The notes: a model not told the origin generated them from the sequence alone. Shown: positions 1 through 6,840, counted from the first letter of the stretch. The stretch: 64,000 nucleotides of DNA from Polynucleobacter kasalickyi (GCF_900176405.1 NZ_FWXJ01000002.1:186001-250000), one strand, 5' to 3'. Translations and numbers: made by a program.

Positions 1-1
1 C

Positions 2-115
2 GTTATTTTGGCAGACGCCGCAGTAACGGTAGTTACTACAAGTGTAAAAGTGGTGGCAAAGACCGTAGAAACTGCGGTGGATGTTGTCACTCCATCTCGT
101 AAAAAAGAAAATTAA
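2..115 (+). CDS. C-terminal end of a small lipoprotein-like protein (partial)
   Basis: An open frame enters from the left edge and stops at 113-115, giving 37 residues rich in Val, Thr and Lys that end VVTPSRKKEN. The alternating valine-rich composition with a TAVDVVTPS tail resembles the ends of very small bacterial lipoproteins annotated as NF038104-like; that assignment is from memory. The start, signal peptide and lipobox lie outside the window. It converges on the minus-strand gene ending at 154. Another frame also stays open to 102, but its Cys/Arg-rich content looks less protein-like. Confidence 0.4.
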   Translation, partial: VILADAAVTVVTTSVKVVAKTVETAVDVVTPSRKKEN

Positions 116-153
116 AGTTTGCTAAAGAACGGATGCGTTTCGACTTGTTGAGC

Positions 154-759
154 TTAGTCTTCCTTTCGCTCTGAGATTTTATATTCCTTTGCTTGACGCT
201 CCGTAACATATGTCATATTCGTTGATTTTGCGCTGTTGGCGTATTCGAGGAGTCGTGGATCGATTCCCATCATTTCTAAATATCGAATTAAACTTTGATT
301 GATTCTTTGTTGTTGCTCCAAATCAAGTACCTGCGTTTTACTGTAGTAATGATGAAGTCCTAGATGCGCAGTAGGGGGCAACTTTCTGATGACTCCCCCA
401 AAAAAAGCATATGCACATGCTGATAAACAATCTGCAGAGCTGTATTCAGTATTGCCAATAATCGTATTAAATTTTGCTTCTCGAATGCGTTTGCCAATCA
501 TGAGGCCACTATCGAGCATCCCACCTTTGCTAGAAAATAAAACATAGGTTCCAGCGGGAAATTGGCGCGAAAAATCGGTGAATTGCTTTGGTGTATCTTT
601 CGTGATGATGCCCACAGCAATAATCATCTGTTGACATTTTGGTTCTAAATCTTGAAAACACCTAGATTCAGTGGAGAGATCCATGGCAAAACAAGGCCAA
701 TATGCCACTGTGATGGCCAATTGGAAAATAGAAATTAGAATGGTTTTAGGAGTAAGCAT
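154..759 (-). CDS. Exported ClpP-like (COG3904-type) protein
   Basis: Starting at the ATG at 757-759 the protein has 201 residues and a clear signal peptide (MLTPKTILISIFQLA, then cleavage near PCFA). A TTG 24 bases upstream is also possible. The mature part has the ClpP/crotonase-like pattern of predicted periplasmic proteins: VLFSSKGGMLDSG, then ADCLSACAYAFFGG, where the Ser of SACAY sits where the nucleophile is expected, then a His in LGLHHYYS. Substrate is unknown. It lies about 50 bases downstream of hipA on the same strand, so the two may share a transcript. Fold call is fairly sure, proteolytic activity is inference. Confidence 0.65.
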   Translation of the reverse strand: MLTPKTILISIFQLAITVAYWPCFAMDLSTESRCFQDLEPKCQQMIIAVGIITKDTPKQFTDFSRQFPAGTYVLFSSKGGMLDSGLMIGKRIREAKFNTIIGNTEYSSADCLSACAYAFFGGVIRKLPPTAHLGLHHYYSKTQVLDLEQQQRINQSLIRYLEMMGIDPRLLEYANSAKSTNMTYVTERQAKEYKISERKED

Positions 760-811
760 TGGTTGAATAGGATGAATTACCAATCGTTGAAAGAGAGGCT
801 TACTAAGTTCC

Positions 812-2158
812 TTAAAGTGTAGAGCAATTGGCTAAATAAAGTCTATGCCCTGATACCACTCGGTTTCGATCTTCTGCTGCCACTCCCCATTGTTTGCCAA
901 GCTTAGACCAATTGCAGAAGGCATCAACAGTCGCATCAATGATTGTTCCTGGATGGTGAATATCAAACTTTTTCCCAATTGAAATGAGTTCATCTCTTGT
1001 GAAATTATCTCCCCGTCCTGCTATCGTCATTTGGTGTTGACGAGTATAACCGACCCCATATGAATAGGTTAAGTCGTAGGCTGGGGACAACTCCCATCCA
1101 GAGGATTTATCCTTCATTAAAAAAGAAATATTTTTGACATGGTCATCTTGGTTACGGCCAACCACATTGAAGATCATGCGTCGATAGGCTTGTTCCATAG
1201 ACGGGTAACCAAGATGTAATTCTTGAATGAGCCTGAACCATGCCTCATAACTATAGGCGCCAGGTAAGTTGTAATCCACATGGGTCATGCCCGCTAGGCT
1301 ATGCATATGGTGCTTCGCTACTTCTGTACGGTCAAATCGTTTGGTCATAAAGTGAAATAAATCACCATCTTCCAAATAGCTCACTTCCTCCATGTCGAGT
1401 TCCAGTTGCTTGGCTAATAATGCGTAGGTATATTCAATGCGGTTGAAAGGTTTTGCTTTGTTATCACGCTCACTCGCAGAATTAACGCCATCAAATTTGA
1501 TCAGCCAATGCTCTTCGCCAACTCGGTGTTTTGCAAAGCCAGATCGCACCTTGTTTTTTTCACGATCCCATAAGATCAACGCTTTGGGTCTTGCCCCACC
1601 GGCAGAACCACCAACTCGCATAATTTCGTGAATTGCTTCCCCGGCTTCTCCCTCGATTAAGCGCCTAGCGGATTCGACTAAGCTCTTAATTTCTAGAGCT
1701 TGTTCTTCTTCTTGGCTCTTGCGCTGAAGGTGTGGTGCATATTCAAGTGCTCCCATTGCTCGATTTCCAACATACAGTAAACGCTGCACTGGACTCATCG
1801 ACTTTTCAAGTTCTCCACGCTCTTCGAAATATTTTTTAATAATCAAGTTACCGAAAGTATCTGGTAATGAGTCCGCTAGAACTCCAGGTAGACCCATGAA
1901 CGCTTCTTGACGTTGCAAGTCAGGGAACTCGAAGGTACGAGACTCAATTGGTAAAAATTTGGGGGAAATGGCTAAGCCCCCATTTCGAATATATTCACTG
2001 TCGTAGGAAAAGCCAATACGACCGTTCTCAAACTCCATTACTACTCCAACCATCTCGTCCCATAGACGAATATTGGCTTTGGCTAGAACCCTGGGGCCTG
2101 TTTTACGGGACCGAGGCCTTGGGGTTGGCGAAGAAGAAGATGCTTTATTGTCCGACAT
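812..2158 (-). CDS. hipA: HipA-family serine/threonine kinase toxin
   Basis: Type II toxin kinase. HipA of E. coli phosphorylates glutamyl-tRNA synthetase and halts translation; the target here is unknown. The N-terminal HipA domain (IRLWDEMVGVVMEFENGRIGF) is followed by the P-loop segment VGGSAGGARPKAL, whose Ser aligns with the autophosphorylated Ser150 of E. coli HipA. LIKF supplies the ATP-binding Lys, RNQDDHVKNISF is the catalytic loop and LSPAYDLTYS the metal-binding Asp motif, so the kinase looks intact. The start is uncertain. A GTG at 2216-2218 would overlap hipB by 74 bases; the ATG at 2156-2158 overlaps by 14 bases and is preferred, giving 448 residues. Neither has a strong ribosome-binding site, which fits translational coupling to hipB. 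Confidence 0.9.
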   Translation of the reverse strand: MSDNKASSSSPTPRPRSRKTGPRVLAKANIRLWDEMVGVVMEFENGRIGFSYDSEYIRNGGLAISPKFLPIESRTFEFPDLQRQEAFMGLPGVLADSLPDTFGNLIIKKYFEERGELEKSMSPVQRLLYVGNRAMGALEYAPHLQRKSQEEEQALEIKSLVESARRLIEGEAGEAIHEIMRVGGSAGGARPKALILWDREKNKVRSGFAKHRVGEEHWLIKFDGVNSASERDNKAKPFNRIEYTYALLAKQLELDMEEVSYLEDGDLFHFMTKRFDRTEVAKHHMHSLAGMTHVDYNLPGAYSYEAWFRLIQELHLGYPSMEQAYRRMIFNVVGRNQDDHVKNISFLMKDKSSGWELSPAYDLTYSYGVGYTRQHQMTIAGRGDNFTRDELISIGKKFDIHHPGTIIDATVDAFCNWSKLGKQWGVAAEDRNRVVSGHRLYLANCSTL

Positions 2159-2486
2159 TGATTTGGGAATCTTTTTGGGGAGAACTGGATCGGTAGGCAC
2201 GAACGCGAGGTTGTCCACGCTTTGAAAGTGCCGCGCCCCCCGGGAGAGTATCAGGCAGTGCTGTATTTAAAATACCTAATAAATGTAATGCCCGTAATAC
2301 TTTGATAACGGAACTAAACCGTACATCCCGACCGGCTTCCAGTTCCATAATCGTTTTACGGTTCAATCCAGTTTTTTCGGCGAGACCTTCGGTTGTTAGA
2401 TTGCGTTCAAGTCTTCTGGAGCGCAATCTTGTGCCGAATTCACTCATGTTTTCAAAATCTGTTAAAAAGTCACCTATAGAGGGCAT
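2145..2486 (-). CDS. hipB: HipB-like antitoxin, XRE-type HTH
   Basis: 113-residue DNA-binding antitoxin partner of the HipA kinase. A lambda-repressor-type HTH covers about residues 15-75 (FGTRLRSRRLERNLTTEGLA, then EKTGLNRKTIMELEAGRD). The last 30 residues are basic and Ser-rich and probably disordered, as in other HipB proteins, where the tail is protease-sensitive. The start ATG at 2484-2486 is supported by AAAGGA eight bases upstream. The gene precedes and slightly overlaps hipA, the usual order. It likely represses its own promoter through the repeats at 2491-2614. Confidence 0.88.
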   Translation of the reverse strand: MPSIGDFLTDFENMSEFGTRLRSRRLERNLTTEGLAEKTGLNRKTIMELEAGRDVRFSSVIKVLRALHLLGILNTALPDTLPGGAALSKRGQPRVRAYRSSSPQKDSQINVGQ

Positions 2487-2501
2487 ATTAGATCCTTTAA
2501 A

Positions 2502-2560
2502 TTCATAATGTCCAATATAGCATACAAAAAGAAAACTTTAAATAATTTTTCATAATGTCC
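2502..2560 (-). promoter_or_regulatory. hipB promoter zone with a 12-bp direct repeat
   Basis: TTCATAATGTCC occurs twice exactly, at 2502-2513 and 2549-2560, 47 bp apart. On the minus strand the copies read GGACATTATGAA and flank TATGCTATATT (2514-2524), a plausible -10 element for hipBA. Promoter position is inferred from sequence only. Confidence 0.4.
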
Positions 2561-2596
2561 TTTAATATACGCATATATAGTAAATGATGTTAATAA

Positions 2597-2614
2597 TATC
2601 CTTTTTAATGGATT
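2597..2614. promoter_or_regulatory. Candidate HipB operator
   Basis: TATCC, eight bases, GGATT. This matches 9 of 10 defined positions of the E. coli HipB operator TATCC-N8-GGATA, with the same 8-bp spacing. It lies 110 bp upstream of hipB. A half-site, GATCC, overlaps the hipB ribosome-binding site at 2491-2495. The rest of the 317-bp gap to 2803 is AT-rich with nothing else clear. Confidence 0.45.
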
Positions 2615-2803
2615 TTATGAATTATTAAAATTTATTTTTTCTTAACCAGTAATAAGCCCTAAATATTTTCACAGTTTATAGTTGAGCAAAACAAGCGACT
2701 TAGGGTTGGTTTTTGAGGCTCTATTGGAAGCAAGGGATATTTAATATGAGCCTTCCCTAGTTGGGTATCAAGACATAAAATTCAACTACTATTGGAAAAT
2801 ATT

Positions 2804-3310
2804 ATGAACACCATCACACCATTTCAGATTACCCGAGAATTTCAGGCGCCAAGAACTTTACTTTGGGCTGTTCAAACGCAAGCTGAGCACCTTAAAAATT
2901 GGCTTAGTCCACAGGGCTTTCATACGATTCATGTGGAGATTGACTTTAGGGTGGGCGGTCGTTATTTTTACGGTATTGAAGGGCCAAATGGAATGCAAAT
3001 GTGGGGGTTGCAGGAATATAAGGAAATCGAACCCGAGCTCAAATTAGTACACTTACAAAGTTTTTCCAATAAAGATGGAGGATTAAGTCGTCATCCGATG
3101 GCGCCTACCTGGCCAGCATATATGTATGTAACTTCTACTTTTCAAGATAGTTCAAGTGGCGGTACGATTTACACGATTTCGTGGGAGCCACATGAAAGTG
3201 ATGAAGTGGGGGTTGCAACTTTTAACGCTGCTCGTGCAGGTATGCAAATGGGTTTTGACGGCACTTTTGCTAAGCTTGATCAATACCTAATTGAATTGCA
3301 GAGACGATAG
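2804..3310 (+). CDS. SRPBCC / AHSA1-domain protein
   Basis: 168-residue protein of the START-like SRPBCC fold, close to the Activator of Hsp90 ATPase homologue 1 group. Typical features are ITREFQAPRTLLWAVQTQ at the N-terminus, HLKNWLSPQGF, and the DFRVGGRYFYGI strand near residue 50, ending in a helix (GMQMGFDGTFAKLDQYL). Such proteins bind small hydrophobic ligands; the ligand cannot be told from sequence. The ATG at 2804 is chosen over a TTG at 2792 because GGAAA sits six bases before it. It stands alone between hipB and an ssrA-derived repeat. Confidence 0.8.
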   Translation: MNTITPFQITREFQAPRTLLWAVQTQAEHLKNWLSPQGFHTIHVEIDFRVGGRYFYGIEGPNGMQMWGLQEYKEIEPELKLVHLQSFSNKDGGLSRHPMAPTWPAYMYVTSTFQDSSSGGTIYTISWEPHESDEVGVATFNAARAGMQMGFDGTFAKLDQYLIELQRR

Positions 3311-3312
3311 GC

Positions 3313-3335
3313 CAAAGAGAAGGGCCTGAGGCCCC
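3313..3335 (-). terminator. Hairpin GGGCC-TGA-GGCCC
   Basis: Perfect 5-bp GC stem with a 3-base loop at 3322-3334. On the minus strand it is followed by TTCTCTTT. It lies just beyond the decayed ssrA 3' end at 3352-3416 in the same relation as the intact ssrA has to its own terminator, so it may be the displaced ssrA terminator. It could also end the SRPBCC transcript on the plus strand. Confidence 0.4.
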
Positions 3336-3351
3336 TAATTGACTTACGCAT

Positions 3352-3416
3352 TGGTGAAACCCGCGGGAATTAAACCCACGATGGCAAATCATCTACATAA
3401 AACTCCAAATGCTTAG
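3352..3416 (-). repeat. Decayed copy of the ssrA 3' end (att-like scar)
   Basis: Aligned without gaps to the last 65 bases of ssrA (7067-7131), I count 49 identities (75 percent). Both ends match: TGGTG (the CCA side) and CTTAG. Orientation is the same as ssrA. Elements that integrate in tmRNA genes rebuild the 3' end on one side and leave the old 3' end at the far side; this segment fits that displaced copy, now mutated. It is not a working RNA because the acceptor and T-stem pairings are broken. Confidence 0.7.
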
Positions 3417-3504
3417 AAAAGTCAAAACCCAGTGAATAGATTCTTCGGAATGAATTCCTAAGGCTAGCCAACGGATAGATGAACTGTTTTAGATCTGATC
3501 GGAG

Positions 3505-3888
3505 TTAAATAGAGGCATAACCCTCGATTTCAATCAAAAATCTTGGATCGGCTAGAGCTGAAACCACTACAAGCGTTGAAGCTGGACAATGACCTTGAAG
3601 ATATTTTGCTCTAATTTCTACAAAATTTTTGATTTGTTCTGGACTTGTTAAATAAGAATTAATTTTAATTAAGTTCTTAATTGACATGTCAGACTCTTCA
3701 AGGATGGCGATGATATTTTTCCATACAACCTCACATTGCTCAATCAACGAGTTTGGGACAGTACCATCAGATTTGATTGCAACCTGACCAGAGATCGCTA
3801 AAAATTTAGATCCTTCAGTAACTAGAACACCATGAGAATAGGTACCATTCGGTGCCGAAATTGTTTTAGGATTTAATAGTTGAATCAT
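3505..3888 (-). CDS. RidA (YjgF/YER057c/UK114) family protein
   Basis: 127 residues, the normal length of the family. RidA proteins hydrolyse reactive enamine/imine intermediates; other subfamilies have other roles. The signature CPASTLVVVSALADPRFLIEIEGYA is present, including the Arg that binds the substrate carboxylate and the Glu near the C-terminus, so imine deaminase activity is possible. There is no ribosome-binding site before the ATG at 3886-3888. A 12-codon frame (ATG at 3922-3924, with AAGGTGA upstream) ends in an ATGA overlap with this start and may drive translation by coupling. It is divergent from the M24-fold gene at 4258. Confidence 0.85.
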   Translation of the reverse strand: MIQLLNPKTISAPNGTYSHGVLVTEGSKFLAISGQVAIKSDGTVPNSLIEQCEVVWKNIIAILEESDMSIKNLIKINSYLTSPEQIKNFVEIRAKYLQGHCPASTLVVVSALADPRFLIEIEGYASI

Positions 3889-4257
3889 ATTTTTCGAGAT
3901 GTTAATTTGATGATGTTCTGCATGAAATCACCTTACTTTTCTTCAAACTTTAAACCTTGTAAGTGATCAATAAAAGTAGGTGATATACCTATACGTTAAA
4001 TGATTCTCTGCGAAGTCAGTAAGAACCTGTGCAAACACGGGTTAGTCTGAACAAAAGTTAACCGAGTCAGGGTTGACCTTTAAGTTTTGAAAGTTTTGTA
4101 CTCTCATAATATTGTGGAGCTAGAATTTTTGGATCGGTGGATTGGCAATAGTACGAAAGTTCTGGCCGTGCTGTCAGCGCAATCATTGAATGAGCTTTGT
4201 TATTTTAAACCTTTAGAGATAGAATATAAATAATAAAAATCTATATAGGGAGACATC
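3889..4257. other. 369-bp divergent intergenic region between ridA-like and M24-like genes
   Basis: It contains a long imperfect inverted repeat, ATCACCTTACTTTT at 3927-3940 and AAAAGTAGGTGAT at 3972-3984 (13 paired bases, one bulge), overlapping AGGT-GATAT-ACCT at 3979-3991. These are plausible operators for the divergent pair. A 48-codon frame from a TTG at 4087 to a stop at 4231-4233 ends NELCYFKPLEIEYK. I do not recognise it and do not call it a gene. GGGAG at 4247-4251 is the M24-like ribosome-binding site. Confidence 0.4.
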
Positions 4258-5565
4258 ATGGATAGAAGATCATTTGAAAAACTTCTTGTGGGAGGCGGCG
4301 TTGGTGCTGGCTTATTACTCAATAACAATTCCCTTCATGCTAAATCATTTGAGGGAATGAATCCTGCAGATTATTTACAACTGCCATCTAATTTCCGATC
4401 TATCTTCGACCAACCTTATCCCCAATTTACAGAACAAGAATACTCGAGAAGAAAACAGGCGCTTGTAGATGTAATGAATGCACAAGAAATCGATACGCTC
4501 CTTATAGTAACAACTGGAGGACTCGGTAATGCCACACGATGGATTACCAATTGGCCCGGAACTCAACAAGCTCTTACGGTATTTAAGCCCAATCAAAACT
4601 CCACGATGTTCGTGGAATACCATAATCACGTAGCTCTAGCAAAGATGCTTGCCAGAGATACTGAAGTCATTTGGGGTGGAGACAAAGGAATGGCTCCTTT
4701 GATGGAGTTTTTGGCAAAACAAAACACTAAAAAAATTGGTGTCATTGGCCCTTTAGTTGGCCCACGTTGGAAAATTCTAGAATCTAAATATCAAGTCGTA
4801 AGTTTAGATAACGAATATATCAAGTTAAGAATGATTAAGTCAGAAGAAGAAATTTCTTGGCTAAGAGTTGGTGCGGCAATGAGTGATTTAGGAATGGCGG
4901 CACTTATTAAAGGAACTCGTCCTGGCATGACCGAACACGAACTTGCTGATCTTATTGAAAGAACTTATATTGGTCTTGGCGGCAATAACTGGATTCATTA
5001 TATTGGTTCAACATCAATGAAATCCCCAGATGTATGTGTGCCAAGACAATTTACATCCAGAAGAAAAATCCAAAAAGGAGATTTTGTCTTTTGTGAACTT
5101 TCCGCTTCATTCTGGGATTATTCTGGTCAAGTTTTAAGAGGATTTTCAGTGGATGCAGAGCCAACTTCTCTTTACAAGGATTTGCATCAAACTGCATACA
5201 GTGCCTTTAACAGTATTACGAAAGTCATTCGCCCAGGGGTGAATGCTAAAGAATTAATAGAAGCCTCCGGAATAATAGAGCGTAATGGCTTTACAACGAA
5301 TGACGATTTGGTTCATGGCTATGGTGGTGGGTATTTTGCACCAATTTTAGGTTCCAAAAGTCGTCCCTCTGGACATTCTGCAGATATGGAATTAAAAGAA
5401 AATATGTGTATGGTTGTTCAACCGAATGTCATTACTCCTGATCAAAAAGCTGGTGTGCAGTTTGGTGAACTGGTAAGAGTTACGAAAAATGGTTTCGAAT
5501 CACTTCATCGCATGCCTCACGGCTTATTTAAAGCGGGGCAAGACGTAAAAGTTTTAAATACCTAA
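4258..5565 (+). CDS. Tat-exported M24 (pita-bread fold) protein, metal site degraded
   Basis: 435 residues. The N-terminus MDRRSFEKLLVGGG is a twin-arginine signal, so export of a folded protein is likely. The creatinase-type N-terminal domain (about 50-180) is followed by an M24 domain (about 185-430). Active Xaa-Pro peptidases use Asp, Asp, His, Glu, Glu as metal ligands. Here the first Asp position reads FCELSASFWDYSGQ, the GHG-type His motif reads GYGGGYFAPIL, the EPG motif reads VVQPNV, and the last Glu motif reads VQFGELVRVT. Most ligands therefore seem lost, as in creatinase, which is metal-free. A hydrolase of an unusual C-N bond or a pseudoenzyme are both possible. Start is supported by GGGAG seven bases upstream. 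Confidence 0.8.
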   Translation: MDRRSFEKLLVGGGVGAGLLLNNNSLHAKSFEGMNPADYLQLPSNFRSIFDQPYPQFTEQEYSRRKQALVDVMNAQEIDTLLIVTTGGLGNATRWITNWPGTQQALTVFKPNQNSTMFVEYHNHVALAKMLARDTEVIWGGDKGMAPLMEFLAKQNTKKIGVIGPLVGPRWKILESKYQVVSLDNEYIKLRMIKSEEEISWLRVGAAMSDLGMAALIKGTRPGMTEHELADLIERTYIGLGGNNWIHYIGSTSMKSPDVCVPRQFTSRRKIQKGDFVFCELSASFWDYSGQVLRGFSVDAEPTSLYKDLHQTAYSAFNSITKVIRPGVNAKELIEASGIIERNGFTTNDDLVHGYGGGYFAPILGSKSRPSGHSADMELKENMCMVVQPNVITPDQKAGVQFGELVRVTKNGFESLHRMPHGLFKAGQDVKVLNT

Positions 5566-5739
5566 CACTTCACATCAGATATGGCAGTTAGAAGAAGGCA
5601 AGCAAAATGCATCGTGGCTTCCACTTTTGGACTGCTTTGTGAAGAACCAGAGCCTTAATATCTAGTTTGCCAGATATGGCCGATGGTTAGAAATAGGTGG
5701 ATAAATGTAAGTAATTAAACGTAGGTAATAATTTGGGGT

Positions 5740-5785
5740 CATATACCTCGAAGGAAGTTTTTTACGCTAACCTCCGAGGTATATG
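5740..5785. repeat. Inverted repeat with 11-bp arms
   Basis: CATATACCTCG at 5740-5750 and its exact complement CGAGGTATATG at 5775-5785, with a 24-base loop. A T-rich stretch follows but no clean U-tract. It could be an end of a lost element, an operator or a weak terminator for the M24-like gene. Confidence 0.5.
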
Positions 5786-5955
5786 TTTATTGACTTTACC
5801 GCCTGTCAATAGTTGTTTTGGTGGTGTGGTGCTGCCAACGGCAAACGACTCAAGAAAGATCATTAATGAGACTTCCCGGTTGCCCCGGAAGATCTCCAAT
5901 TCAATCCCCATATGGCCTGGCGCGCAGGTGACGCACTTAAAGGTCGAGCTCGAAA

Positions 5956-5977
5956 TTGCGGACGCGGGTTCGATTCC
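5956..5977 (+). repeat. Exact 22-bp copy of the ssrA T-arm region (att-core-like), inverted
   Basis: The plus strand carries GCGGACGCGGGTTCGATTCC preceded by TT. This equals the minus-strand ssrA sequence at 7081-7102 with no mismatch, and similarity stops abruptly on both sides. The T-arm and 3' end of tmRNA is a known crossover site of tyrosine integrases. The copy is inverted relative to ssrA, so it is not a simple attL/attR pair: a later inversion or a second element is needed. Confidence 0.7.
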
Positions 5978-6070
5978 GTAAATCACAATTGAACCTTAGT
6001 CCAAATCGACTTGACTTCACTTTTTAAAGAAGCGTTCATTGGTTTTTAACCAACCCAAAAGGAAGCTCCG

Positions 6071-6217
6071 ATGGACTTCATTCACTTCAATCAAAAACAA
6101 CTTGCTGTCCGGTGGCAAGTGGCCGAGGCCACTTTTGAGCTTCTGTTGGATTCCGTCTTATCCGATATTGGTATACATTTTTCAGACAAAACCGTGATCC
6201 CCGCGCAAAAACACTAA
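6071..6217 (+). pseudogene. Truncated HTH (excisionase/AlpA-like) gene remnant
   Basis: A 48-codon frame starts at an ATG with AAGGAAG upstream. Its first part, IHFNQKQLAVRWQVAEATFE, has the look of the MerR/AlpA-type HTH of small mobile-element proteins, where a QLAxRWxxSExTLERWR pattern is usual. After residue 23 the sequence no longer fits that pattern and stops early. It lies 94 bases after the att-like core, a natural place for an excisionase. The family resemblance is from memory. Confidence 0.5.
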
Positions 6218-6489
6218 CTAATGCACAATCTCCTTGAAAAGCACCTGCATTGTGTAAAACCGGTCATGACAAGGCAGGAGAGTAAGTCAATGATTAGCGC
6301 GTGGGTTGCGCATAGTAAATGAGAAAACCCAGGCTGGATGTTTGAAATATTTGCGATAGTTCGCCTTAAATGTGATTTTTAGAGATTATTTCAATCAAAT
6401 CGTTGCTGAGTAAGCTGGAGCTTGCTTGAGTTCATCCTATTTCAGAAACCAGCCTCGGCAACCATCATGTCGATGAATTTCAATTTTGA

Positions 6490-6552
6490 CGACACGAACC
6501 CAAGACGTGTCGTTAGATTTCAAAAATGTCGACACATTATCTGGGCGTGTCG
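6490..6552. promoter_or_regulatory. Cluster of TGTCG motifs upstream of the Fic remnant
   Basis: CGACACG (6490-6496) and CGTGTCG (6506-6512) form a 7-bp inverted repeat. The palindrome TGTCGACA (6527-6534) and another CGTGTCG (6546-6552) follow. Four sites in 63 bp, about 70 bases before the fic fragment, look like a relict operator array. Confidence 0.4.
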
Positions 6553-6618
6553 CTCGTATCTCTATATCATCGAAACATGCCGATAAAAATGATTTTTTAA
6601 ACCATGAGGAATGCTGAG

Positions 6619-6738
6619 ATGTCCTGGATCGCCGAAAAACCACACAACAGTCTTCCTCCACTGCCTCCAGCTCAAAATCTGGAAAGTCGAACTGTTTTGA
6701 AGGCGTGCATCAATGCACAAACGACTCAAAATATCTGA
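6619..6738 (+). pseudogene. Fic-family protein, N-terminal fragment
   Basis: A 39-codon frame reads SWIAEKPHNSLPPLPPA and then TVLKACINAQT before a stop. This matches the start of Fic/DOC N-terminal-domain proteins (the WIAxxPYNxLPPLPP and VLKACIxARxAL pattern, from memory). The Fic core with HPFxDGNGR is absent downstream, so only a fragment remains. Fic proteins transfer AMP to target proteins; this fragment cannot. Confidence 0.65.
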
Positions 6739-6840
6739 CATCTGACAGCTGACCTTTTTCTTGATGAGTGAACTGTCTTAGTTTTGGCCAAATAGAACGA
6801 AAATATGGTTCAACTCTATTTTCCCAATATTCACTTCTTT

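Noticed and set aside
2697-2725. Third ssrA-end-like segment upstream of the SRPBCC gene
   Set aside because: About 10 exact bases plus loose similarity around a T-run; the match fades beyond it, so it is too weak to list as a repeat.
4087-4233. 48-codon plus-strand frame ending NELCYFKPLEIEYK
   Set aside because: Only TTG or GTG starts, no ribosome-binding site, no family I know, and it would occupy the M24-like promoter region.
5762-5986. Open frames over the gene-poor stretch around the att-like copy
   Set aside because: Both strands are open by chance, composition is not protein-like, and the stretch contains tmRNA-derived sequence.
5930-5990. A tRNA gene around GGGTTCGATTCC
   Set aside because: Only a T-arm-like piece exists. 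No acceptor, D-arm or anticodon stem pairs with it; the match is to ssrA.
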